Shown here: positions 37,671 to 44,121 of the stretch, one piece after another
How the letters are laid out: every line of letters starts with the position of its first letter
Numbering within the stretch: position 1 is the first letter of the stretch
Assembly (NCBI RefSeq): GCF_008868005.1
Contig: NZ_WAAO01000002.1
Coordinates: 620,001-684,000, forward strand
Direction of reading: 5' to 3'
Source of the DNA: Microbacterium algeriense
GTDB taxonomy: Bacteria > Actinomycetota > Actinomycetes > Actinomycetales > Microbacteriaceae
Length of the DNA stretch: 64,000 nucleotides
Position numbers and translations under genes: made by a program
The notes under the pieces: generated by a model
Told to the model about the DNA's origin: nothing
What the model saw: the letters and a program-made list of their open reading frames with translations, nothing else
The model's database searches: none

Positions 37671-37876
37671 GTACGGAGCTACTGGTACCGGCTGGTACCG
37701 AGAACTGACGAAAACGGGCGATATTCACGTGTTTTGGGCCCGATCGGTACCGAGAACGCCGATATTCCCAGTACCAGCAGTACTCGATCAGTACTCAGCC
37801 GGTACTGCGCTGGTACTCAGTAGTACTCGCGGTACCGGCTGCTGGTACTAGCCCCTATCTATATAGGGGCTAGTAC
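37671..37876. repeat. GTAC-repeat array, probable replication origin
   Basis: Thirteen GTAC tetramers in 206 bases, starting at 37671, 37685, 37695, 37747, 37771, 37780, 37791, 37802, 37813, 37823, 37832, 37845 and 37873. From 37771 to 37832 they step by 9-11 bases, that is one helical turn, so all lie on one face of the DNA. GGTACCGAGAAC occurs twice (37694, 37746), each followed by CGATATTC. Location right after the primase-helicase gene is typical of iteron-type origins. Confidence 0.7.
37845..37876. repeat. 14-bp perfect inverted repeat at the edge of the GTAC array
   Basis: Arms GTACTAGCCCCTAT and ATAGGGGCTAGTAC with a 4-base loop CTAT. AT-rich centre. Possible melting site or strand-initiation hairpin of the origin, or a terminator for the primase gene. 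Confidence 0.65.
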
Positions 37877-38104
37877 ATGCCAGCCGTTCTGATACCGCAA
37901 CGGAAGGCTCTGAAGCGTACGAATAGGACAGCTAAGAGCGGTAAAGGCCTAGAGCGTCATTCTCAGGGACCGAATTGGGATCATCGGGAAAGGTTTGACT
38001 GAATGATCCATCCCTAGAGCAAGTCCCAAACCTCTACCTACCGCGACTCTGGAGCACCCATCGGCAGCGAATCCACCTGCCGGGAACGCCAGTAACCCGC
38101 CGTC

Positions 38105-38125
38105 AGCGTTGCTGAGCGTCAATCT
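38105..38125 (-). repeat. 21-bp inverted repeat, right copy
   Basis: Exact reverse complement of 34988-35008. Lies about 210 bases before the next gene in the element. Confidence 0.9.
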
Positions 38126-38283
38126 AACGGGATTACTTCAAGGGTTGGTATTGATCGACCTTGGAGCAACTGTGGGCGACGCTGTTGATGCTCTACGTCG
38201 ATGTCATAAGGCGCTATCGGGAGGGCATTTATCGAGATCGCTCGAACCTGACATGGGCACTGCTTCCTGGTTGAATTGTTGTA

Positions 38284-38310
38284 ACAGGAATTGCATTTCG
38301 CAATTCCTGT
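38284..38310. promoter_or_regulatory. Perfect hairpin/operator upstream of the small-gene operon
   Basis: ACAGGAATTGC and GCAATTCCTGT, 11-bp arms with a 5-base loop, ending 23 bases before the ATG at 38334. Could be an operator or a leader hairpin. Confidence 0.5.
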
Positions 38311-38333
38311 ACGACGTTAACGAAGGAATGAAC

Positions 38334-38465
38334 ATGTACAACCAGAACCCTGAGTTCACTGCCCTGCTCAAGCAAATGTCGGAACTCATCTACGTGCCAC
38401 TCGATGCGCGTGAGCAGTTCGACGCCATGCTCCGCGAGAACTTCACTGGGCAGGTGAACGACTGA
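38334..38465 (+). CDS. Small protein, unknown function
   Basis: 43 residues from ATG 38334, selected because GAAGGA lies 6 bases upstream; begins MYNQNPEFTALLKQMSELIY. Its stop overlaps the next start (TGATG). First of three coupled small genes. Confidence 0.55.
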   Translation: MYNQNPEFTALLKQMSELIYVPLDAREQFDAMLRENFTGQVND

Positions 38466-38680
38466 TGCCACACGAGACTCGCGAGTCTGCTCGACAGCTC
38501 ATCAAGTCCTTGAAGAAGTACCAGCTCAACGAGTTGGCGATTCTCCTTGCCGCGATCCACGAAGAAGACTCAGGGCAGGGAGCCGGTCAGATCGTTTACG
38601 AAGAGCTACGCGCTGCCGGTCGCACTGCCGAGGCTGAGGGCTTCATGGTCGTCCACATGAACATGATCGAGATCCACTGA
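38465..38680 (+). CDS. Small protein, unknown function
   Basis: 71 residues, TGATG-coupled to both neighbours. Helical N-terminal region SARQLIKSLKKYQLNELAILLAAIHEED; no family recognised. Probably an early or regulatory protein of the element. Confidence 0.6.
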   Translation: MPHETRESARQLIKSLKKYQLNELAILLAAIHEEDSGQGAGQIVYEELRAAGRTAEAEGFMVVHMNMIEIH

Positions 38681-38985
38681 TGTCGCTCGGCCTGTACTGG
38701 ACGCGCTACGACCAGACCCTTGCCCGTATCCGTGCCGAGCGACCGACAACCTTTGCCGGGGTCAAGCTCGTACTCGATACCTTCGAGCAGAAGAGTAGCG
38801 GAGACGCCTTCTTCCCTGGCGGCGCTGACGACACGCTTGCCGACGCGATCATGGACGCGGGTTGGAGCGTTGACTTCGAAGAGGGGGACTACCTCTGGAC
38901 GGGCGTGCACCCGACCAGCGGAGCGGTCATCCACTACGTCGAGGGCGACCTCTACTGCCTGATGGAAGGCAGGGTCGCACCGTGA
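38680..38985 (+). CDS. Small protein, unknown function
   Basis: 101 residues, acidic, TGATG-coupled to the preceding gene. Contains AIMDAGWSVDFEEGDYLWTGVHPTSGAVIHYVEGDLYCL, a compact beta-rich stretch. No family recognised. Ends 4 bases from a convergent gene. Confidence 0.65.
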   Translation: MSLGLYWTRYDQTLARIRAERPTTFAGVKLVLDTFEQKSSGDAFFPGGADDTLADAIMDAGWSVDFEEGDYLWTGVHPTSGAVIHYVEGDLYCLMEGRVAP

Positions 38986-38989
38986 GCGA

Positions 38990-39187
38990 TCAGACTTCTT
39001 CGACCACAGCGAAGACGCGAATCCCTGGAATCAACTTGCCAGCGAAATTGACGGTGGCTTCCTTGATGTCCATGGTTACGATACGAACCGGTGGCAGGGC
39101 GTTCATCTGTTCCTCAAGGGCTTCCAACGCCTTCTCGACGTTGCCGCGGTCGACGTGGAGGATGTGCTGTTTCGCGATCAGAGGCAT
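38990..39187 (-). CDS. Small protein on the opposite strand, unknown function
   Basis: 65 residues starting MPLIAKQHILHVDRG and ending GIRVFAVVEEV. Codon third positions and composition look like a real protein, unlike the same DNA read on the plus strand. It is convergent with the small-gene operon and divergent from the small recombinase (18 bases apart). No clear ribosome binding site. Possibly a directionality factor or regulator, by position only. Confidence 0.55.
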   Translation of the reverse strand: MPLIAKQHILHVDRGNVEKALEALEEQMNALPPVRIVTMDIKEATVNFAGKLIPGIRVFAVVEEV

Positions 39188-39205
39188 AGCTGAAGGTATC
39201 GCGCG

Positions 39206-39814
39206 ATGAACGTGATCGGCTATCTCCGAGTCTCGACGGATCGGCAGGACTACGGCGTTGACGCCCAACGAGAGGTGATCGAGCGCGAGGCCGAGCGTCG
39301 CGGCTGGACGGTGCACTACATCGTTGACCACGGCAAGAGTGCTCGCTCGCTCCGACGCGACGGCGTTCAACAGGCTCTAAGCCTCCTTGCCTCGGGGGAG
39401 TACGACACTCTCGTGATCGCGAAGCTCGATCGGCTGTCTCGCTCGGTCGTGGACTTCGGCAACATTCTGCGGACGGCGACGAAGCAGGGCTGGAGTCTGA
39501 TCGCCCTCGACCTTGGCATCGATATGACCACGGCGACCGGTCAACTCGTCGCCGGGATTCTCATGCAGGTAGCCGAGTGGGAGGCGAAGATCATCGGTGA
39601 ACGCACCAAGGCCGCTCTTGCCGTCGCTAAGAAGGAGCGCGGCATCGTTCCCGGTCCAGCCTCCGCGGTCCCTGCCGAGGTCGCGAACCAGATCGTTGCC
39701 ATGCGCGCCGAAGGGCTGACCCTCCAAGCGATCGCGGACGACCTCAATTCGGCCGGCATCGCGTCGCCCAGGGGAGGGCGGTGGTATCCGACGACCGTGA
39801 GACGTGCGGCCTAG
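39206..39814 (+). CDS. Small serine recombinase (resolvase/invertase family)
   Basis: 202 residues. Catalytic N-terminal domain MNVIGYLRVSTDRQDYGVDAQ with nucleophile Ser10, LVIAKLDRLSRS and the long E-helix; C-terminal Hin-like HTH (VANQIVAMRAEGLTLQAIADDLNSAGI). It is distinct from the large integrase and too short for attP/attB integration. Likely resolves dimers or inverts DNA. Its stop and that of the next, convergent gene share one CTAG. Confidence 0.88.
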   Translation: MNVIGYLRVSTDRQDYGVDAQREVIEREAERRGWTVHYIVDHGKSARSLRRDGVQQALSLLASGEYDTLVIAKLDRLSRSVVDFGNILRTATKQGWSLIALDLGIDMTTATGQLVAGILMQVAEWEAKIIGERTKAALAVAKKERGIVPGPASAVPAEVANQIVAMRAEGLTLQAIADDLNSAGIASPRGGRWYPTTVRRAA

Positions 39815-40767
39815 GGCTGGACCTCATCTTCCGGGTCTTCCTCGACTTCGTATTCCTTCCAGAACTGTTCGGCGAAACCAATACCGGTCAGAGGCGCGTC
39901 GGATATCAGGGCGTCCGGGTCGTTCAGAAGAAGGTCTTGATCGGGGTCGAGGTAGTCCGTGTCGTGCGCCATGCCATGACCGACGCCCCAGAGAAAGAAC
40001 TGGACACCGAATGAGGAGAAGTCGATTCGGAGCACATCATCGTAGGGTGTCTCCAGAACGCTCTTCTTCTGCGGCATCCCTCGCAGCCTAGGAAACGAGA
40101 ATTCCTTCGCGCGCTGTTCGGTGAAGAATTCTCGATCTCCATAGGCGTAATCCTTGATGAGGTCTTCCTGTGCCAACCCCTGCATCGCGTCAGCGAAACG
40201 CTGGAAGTCGGTGCCGTCCGCGTCGAGGCCTATCGCGGGTAGAAACTCCCTCATAGGCAACAACACCTCCCTCGACTCGAAGTGAAACAACCGCTGACGC
40301 TCCTCAGTCGCCTTGACAATCTGACGCAGATTTGCGTAGAAGACGTAGTGGATCCGGAGTTGGAGAGCCGAGAGCCGAGAGACAAGGCTTGACCAGGGGA
40401 GCGCGTCGTCCGTTCCACCATCAGGCTCACGAGAGCTCGCGAGAACTCCACTCAAGTAGTCCGTCACTATCTCGTCGTTCGCATACTGTGCAGCCTCAAA
40501 AACAGCGTTCGCCACTCGGGGTTGGGCCCAGCCCGGGTCTGCCTTGCCTTCGGCGTGTTTCTCAGTCTTGCTCAGCAGACGGGCCATGTTCTTTTGACGG
40601 AGCCGCTCAGCCCAGTCTTGGCCTAGCACGTCGGCGGATGGCCCGAGGAGGCGTGAGAGTAATCCTCCAGTCTCCTTAGCGACGGAGTCCGCAGCCTTCA
40701 CGCCCACTTCGCCAGCTTTCGCAACCGCCCCCAGGATGATCGGATCCATATCCCCTCCGTCGCTCAT
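39811..40767 (-). CDS. DUF4393 (Abi-alpha-like) protein, candidate phage-defence gene
   Basis: 318 residues (312 if the ATG at 40749, which has GGAGGGG just upstream, is used). N-terminal AVAKAGEVGVKAADSVAKETGGLLSRLLGPSADVLGQ then RLRQKNMARLL, and PRVANAVFEAAQYANDEIVTDYLSGVLASSR, WSSLVSRLSALQLRIHYVFY match my knowledge of DUF4393, also called Abi-alpha after abortive infection proteins. Soluble, acidic C-terminus. Cargo on the element; probably interferes with other phages. Family by memory, function by inference. Confidence 0.7.
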   Translation of the reverse strand: MSDGGDMDPIILGAVAKAGEVGVKAADSVAKETGGLLSRLLGPSADVLGQDWAERLRQKNMARLLSKTEKHAEGKADPGWAQPRVANAVFEAAQYANDEIVTDYLSGVLASSREPDGGTDDALPWSSLVSRLSALQLRIHYVFYANLRQIVKATEERQRLFHFESREVLLPMREFLPAIGLDADGTDFQRFADAMQGLAQEDLIKDYAYGDREFFTEQRAKEFSFPRLRGMPQKKSVLETPYDDVLRIDFSSFGVQFFLWGVGHGMAHDTDYLDPDQDLLLNDPDALISDAPLTGIGFAEQFWKEYEVEEDPEDEVQP

Positions 40768-40773
40768 GATGGG

Positions 40774-40779
40774 ATCATA
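40774..40779 (-). promoter_or_regulatory. -10 box of the DUF4393 gene
   Basis: TATGAT on the minus strand, 6 bases before the first ATG (40767), giving an almost leaderless or 18-base-leader transcript depending on the start used. Confidence 0.45.
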
Positions 40780-40856
40780 GCGATCGCGATCCCCAGGCGT
40801 CGCCCGCGGATGTCACGCCCCTCGCGGAGCGAAGAGACGGTGTCGGACACTACCGG

Positions 40857-40862
40857 CATAAT
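40857..40862 (+). promoter_or_regulatory. -10 box of the DUF4145 gene
   Basis: CATAAT placed 6 bases before ATG 40869, with no ribosome binding site, suggesting a leaderless mRNA. Confidence 0.45.
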
Positions 40863-40868
40863 CAGATC

Positions 40869-41513
40869 ATGGCCTCCACAACCTGTCCGTTCTGCAAGCG
40901 TTACTCGCACATGACTGTCAAGTGGGCAGAGCTGAAGGATCACGGACCAACCTCGATCGGCGTCCACTTCTACACCGCTCAGGGCATCGCGAAGTGCGAT
41001 CACTGCGGTCGAGCCAGCGCTGGCTTCACGACAAAGCCGAATCAGAACGCGCAGCATGCCGTTGACTACCTGAGCCATGCCCCAGACGACTCGATCACCT
41101 GGTACCCCTCCGTGGGGCACGCTCCCGAGTTTCCAGATGTTCCTGAGCACATTGCGCGTGCAGCTCAGGAGGCGCATTCGAGCCGGAGCATCAATGCTCT
41201 TATGGCGGCGATCCTGATGGCTCGCACTGTCGTTGAGGCGACTGCGAAGGAGAAGAGCATCACAACGGGCAACTTGCTCTCGAAGATCGACGAGCTCGCG
41301 AGTCAGAACATCATCAGGAACGACACGAAGGAAGCCGCCCACGAGATACGGCACCTGGGCAACGATATGGCCCACGGCGACATCTCGGACCTGCCGGACG
41401 CCGACGACGTTGCAGACGTGCTGGCACTTATGGACGAAGTACTGAACGAGGTGTTTCAGGGCCCGGCGAAGACTGCACGGCTGCGCGCTCGGCGTTCCAA
41501 TCCCAGTGCGTGA
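40869..41513 (+). CDS. DUF4145 family protein with N-terminal zinc ribbon
   Basis: 214 residues. CPFCKRYSH (6-14) and CDHCGRAS (about 44-51) form a zinc ribbon. The C-terminal helical domain AAQEAHSSRSINALMAAILMARTVVEATAKEKSI, LLSKIDELASQNII and EAAHEIRHLGNDMAHGD is the DUF4145 pattern, also found at the ends of restriction and other defence proteins. Divergent from DUF4393 and followed 30 bases later by the zinc-ribbon gene; probably part of the cargo. Function unknown. Confidence 0.8.
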   Translation: MASTTCPFCKRYSHMTVKWAELKDHGPTSIGVHFYTAQGIAKCDHCGRASAGFTTKPNQNAQHAVDYLSHAPDDSITWYPSVGHAPEFPDVPEHIARAAQEAHSSRSINALMAAILMARTVVEATAKEKSITTGNLLSKIDELASQNIIRNDTKEAAHEIRHLGNDMAHGDISDLPDADDVADVLALMDEVLNEVFQGPAKTARLRARRSNPSA

Positions 41514-41543
41514 CCGTAAGCGATTCACAACCGAAAGAGATAC

Positions 41544-42428
41544 ATGCCGAAACCTCTGCCCGAGCATGAAGAGAGACGCATCCGGCAATACGTCGAAGGC
41601 CAGAGTCGAAACCGCGAGGATCCCGATGACCCAGAGACCAAGGTGACGCTAGTCCAAAAGGTCGCGAGTTACCGCCTCCTCGGCACGGACTACGACGTCT
41701 ACGACGTCCACATGCCTAGTGAGCGCTGGTGGGTGATCACTGAGCCGACCAACCTCTACGATCAGTCGGCGTTCCCAGAGTACGACACCGCCTTTTCCTT
41801 CCATGTCGGACTCATGATGCGTCTGTGGGAGCGAGAGAGCGAAGAAATCGAGGAAGAGAAGGCGGAACAGATAGGTGCTGCCTGGCGGCGTGTCCAGGCG
41901 GCACGCGAAGCGCTGGATTCTGCGCGCGAGGCCGAGGACTACCAGGGCATCGGAATCAAATGTCGCGAGGCGCTAATCGCGTTTGCTCGCGAACACAGCG
42001 AAGCTGAGTGGCTCGCCCTGCCAGAGACACCGCCAAAGGCAGCGGACTTCAAGGGATGGGCGTCGCTCCACGCTCAAGCTCTCGCGACTGGGCGGATGCG
42101 ACGGTACTTGAGCGAGATAGCCGACAAGACTTGGGACGTTGCCGTGAGTCTCCAACACGACGCAAACGCAACGGTCTGGGATGCTGAAATGCTGATCGCG
42201 GCCACCGCCCACCTTCTTGACGTGTTCTCGACGGCGATGGTCAAGATCAAGCGTAAGCCTCCGAGGCGGTGCCCGAAGTGTGGTTCTTACAAGCTTGGCT
42301 CAGACGGGGATATCGCGGAGGTAGATGGTTTCCTGGGATGGCAGGAGCGCGACGCCTGCGGCGCATGCAACTATCGCGGCGAATACACCTTCAAGGCGTG
42401 GGAACCCGACCCAGAGTTGGAGTCCTAG
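41544..42428 (+). CDS. Zinc-ribbon protein of unknown function
   Basis: 294 residues, RBS GAAAGAGA. Globular N-terminal part (residues 1-95) with DYDVYDVHMPSERWWVITEPTNLYDQ, a coiled segment EEIEEEKAEQIGAAWRRVQAAREALDSAREAEDYQGIGIKCREALIAFA, a helical domain, and a C-terminal zinc ribbon RRCPKCGSYKLGSD and CGACNYRGEY. The LYDQ/CREAL helical region resembles DUF4145-like or nuclease-associated sensors in layout only. Paired with the DUF4145 gene. Confidence 0.7.
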   Translation: MPKPLPEHEERRIRQYVEGQSRNREDPDDPETKVTLVQKVASYRLLGTDYDVYDVHMPSERWWVITEPTNLYDQSAFPEYDTAFSFHVGLMMRLWERESEEIEEEKAEQIGAAWRRVQAAREALDSAREAEDYQGIGIKCREALIAFAREHSEAEWLALPETPPKAADFKGWASLHAQALATGRMRRYLSEIADKTWDVAVSLQHDANATVWDAEMLIAATAHLLDVFSTAMVKIKRKPPRRCPKCGSYKLGSDGDIAEVDGFLGWQERDACGACNYRGEYTFKAWEPDPELES

Positions 42429-42522
42429 GCTCTCAGCGTCGAGGAGACAACGACTTAGCTTTCTGTCGACAATCAACATGTCGCAAACCCCGGGCCGGAG
42501 TGAGACTAAGGCGGCGTAGGCT

Positions 42523-44067
42523 CTAATCCTCTTCCCACCGCCAGACGATCCGGATTCGCTCGGCCGTCGCCGTCTTGACGATCTCGTGCTTAGCATCGAG
42601 GTACTGCTGTTCTGTCTCGTTCTTGAGGCGTCGGCGCGTTCGGCGCATGCCTTCTGGGTAGGGGCCAACTTCGATGCGTTTAATGAAGCCCTTGAGCGCG
42701 GCGCGACGGCGACCGGGAGTCCATGACCGCCAGTCGATTCCCTTCTCAGGGTCGAAGTCTGCGAGCGAGATAGGCAGTCGGAGCAGTGAGTCGTACTCCT
42801 TCCCGAGTGCATCGAGCAGACCGTCAATGCGTTGAACCTCTGCGACGGAGTCGCGCGCACCCATGATTCCGAGCACGTATGCCTTCTGTGCGCGCTCCTT
42901 CTGCGCTCGAAGGTCTCTGCGCTCCTGCTCAAGGGCGTCAAGTCGATCATCGGTCTCGGGGTCTTGCTCGGACATGCGCTGGATGAACCGGGGCGTTGCC
43001 TTCAGCTTCTCCGTCAGCTTTTCCCAGACGACCTCTTCCAGAACGTCATGAACGACAGACACGCGCCCGGTGTCCTCCAAGCGTTCGATGCCGCCGCGGG
43101 TTCGTGGGACGCGAGGGTGCTTGTCCGACGGCCCGTGGACTCTCGCCAGGCAGGCAATGGTGGGGGTCTTCGCGCCGTTCTCAATCCGTACGTGCGTGAT
43201 GAGCGGTTTGAGGCACGCGCCGCAGACCGTCAGACCTCCACCCATGGCGTACTTCCCGCCCTTGACGCCGGGAGAGTGGACTACCTTGCGGGTGGGGTCC
43301 GCGAGAAGCGCATGCATCCGGTCGAATGTGCGTTGGTCGATAATCGGATTCCACCCGACAACACCCGGCATCGTTTCTCCGAGCATCGAGCGATTGAGCA
43401 TGATCGATCTGAGGTTGGCCTGTCGCCAGTGGTTGCCTTTCCGGGTCCGGAAGCCCTGGTTATTCCAGTCCGTCACGATGCTATGCATGGACTCGCGGTC
43501 GTCCAGCATGCGACGGGCTACCTCGTGGATGCGAGCGACTTCGGCAGGGTCGGGGACGAGTCTCCCTGCCTCGGCCTGGTAGCCGTACGGCGGCGTACCG
43601 CCGTGCCACTGGCCGTTCTCGCGACGGCTCTGCTTGTTGCGCTTCTGGCGGGCGCTCGCGCGCTCGGTTTCACCTTTCGCGACGGCGGCCTTGATGCGGG
43701 CGTACATGCGCCCTCCATCGGTGCCGAGGTCGGCTTCTCCGTTTGCCGTGACGATCCGTAGTCCGCGATCCTCGGCGGCATCGATCCAGTCTTCGAGCTG
43801 GCGCGGCTGGCGAGTGAGACGGTCGAGGTCCCAGCACACGAGCGAGTCGAATCGACCCATCTGAAAGTCGGCAACGAGCCGGTCGTACTCCGGGCGCTTG
43901 ACGAGCTTGTCAGCCGCGGTGAGGTTGCGATCCACGTACTCGGCAACGATCGTCCAGCCGCGTTCGTGAGCGAGCTTGCGCGAATCTTCGAGTTGCGTAT
44001 CGATACCAACCTTCGTGCCGTCGCGGTCAACGGACAAGCGCGCGTAGATTGCGACTGAGGTTCCCAT
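42523..44067 (-). CDS. Large serine integrase
   Basis: 514 residues, reading away from attR (48 bases from its start to the att core), RBS AGAAGGA. N-terminal resolvase domain with catalytic Ser12 (SVAIYARLSVDRDGTKVGIDTQ), LVCWDLDRLTRQ, then the recombinase domain (PPYGYQAEAGRLVPDP, ILNDRESMHSIV-like, GNHWRQANLRSIMLNRSMLG), a zinc-binding beta ribbon (CGACLKPL to ACLARVHG), and a C-terminal coiled coil (ERRDLRAQKERAQKAY). Catalyses attP x attB integration into comM. No excision factor (RDF) was recognised. Confidence 0.95.
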   Translation of the reverse strand: MGTSVAIYARLSVDRDGTKVGIDTQLEDSRKLAHERGWTIVAEYVDRNLTAADKLVKRPEYDRLVADFQMGRFDSLVCWDLDRLTRQPRQLEDWIDAAEDRGLRIVTANGEADLGTDGGRMYARIKAAVAKGETERASARQKRNKQSRRENGQWHGGTPPYGYQAEAGRLVPDPAEVARIHEVARRMLDDRESMHSIVTDWNNQGFRTRKGNHWRQANLRSIMLNRSMLGETMPGVVGWNPIIDQRTFDRMHALLADPTRKVVHSPGVKGGKYAMGGGLTVCGACLKPLITHVRIENGAKTPTIACLARVHGPSDKHPRVPRTRGGIERLEDTGRVSVVHDVLEEVVWEKLTEKLKATPRFIQRMSEQDPETDDRLDALEQERRDLRAQKERAQKAYVLGIMGARDSVAEVQRIDGLLDALGKEYDSLLRLPISLADFDPEKGIDWRSWTPGRRRAALKGFIKRIEVGPYPEGMRRTRRRLKNETEQQYLDAKHEIVKTATAERIRIVWRWEED

Positions 44068-44092
44068 GCTCGTTCCTTCTGTGTTGTCTCCT

Positions 44093-44121
44093 ATTCAATT
44101 GTATTTCTGATTGATCGACGA
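44093..44121. other. attR
   Basis: Core TCGACGA (44115-44121); element-side arm at 44096-44112 (CAATTGTATTTCTGATT) is the inverted partner of the arm in attL. Confidence 0.8.

Larger units (their letters stand above)
37648..38333. other. 686-base non-coding region: origin and control sequences
   Basis: Contains the GTAC array and long hairpin (37671-37876), a less distinctive stretch (37880-38100), the right copy of the 21-bp inverted repeat (38105-38125), TTGATCGAC (38151), AATTGTTGTA (38274-38283) and a perfect hairpin (38284-38310). No gene supported before 38334. Confidence 0.7.
32353..44121. mobile_element. 11.8-kb integrated element, probable capsid-encoding phage satellite, in comM
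   Basis: Bounded by a shared 7-bp core TCGACGA (32353-32359 and 44115-44121); excision leaves an intact comM. Contents in order: rightward promoter, HK97-type major capsid protein, small protein, HGG-motif small-terminase-like protein, HTH protein, membrane protein, prim-pol/helicase, GTAC-array origin, three coupled small genes, small serine recombinase, DUF4393, DUF4145 and zinc-ribbon genes, and a large serine integrase. Base composition is visibly less G/C-rich than the flanks, with AT-rich ends. No portal, large terminase, protease, tail, holin or lysin is seen, so it cannot be a self-sufficient tailed phage. A satellite is the best reading; a decayed prophage is the alternative, but no broken genes are visible. 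Confidence 0.85.

Noticed and set aside
37671..37876. GTAC array as a CRISPR
   Set aside because: Units are 4-6 bp with no 25-40 bp repeats, no spacers and no cas genes.
38982..39209. 75-residue reading on the plus strand
   Set aside because: Composition is Ser/Arg-rich and shadow-like, while the opposite strand encodes a well-formed 65-residue protein in the same DNA.
32353..44121. Intact tailed prophage
   Set aside because: No portal, large terminase, tail, holin or lysin could be read on either strand in 11.8 kb.
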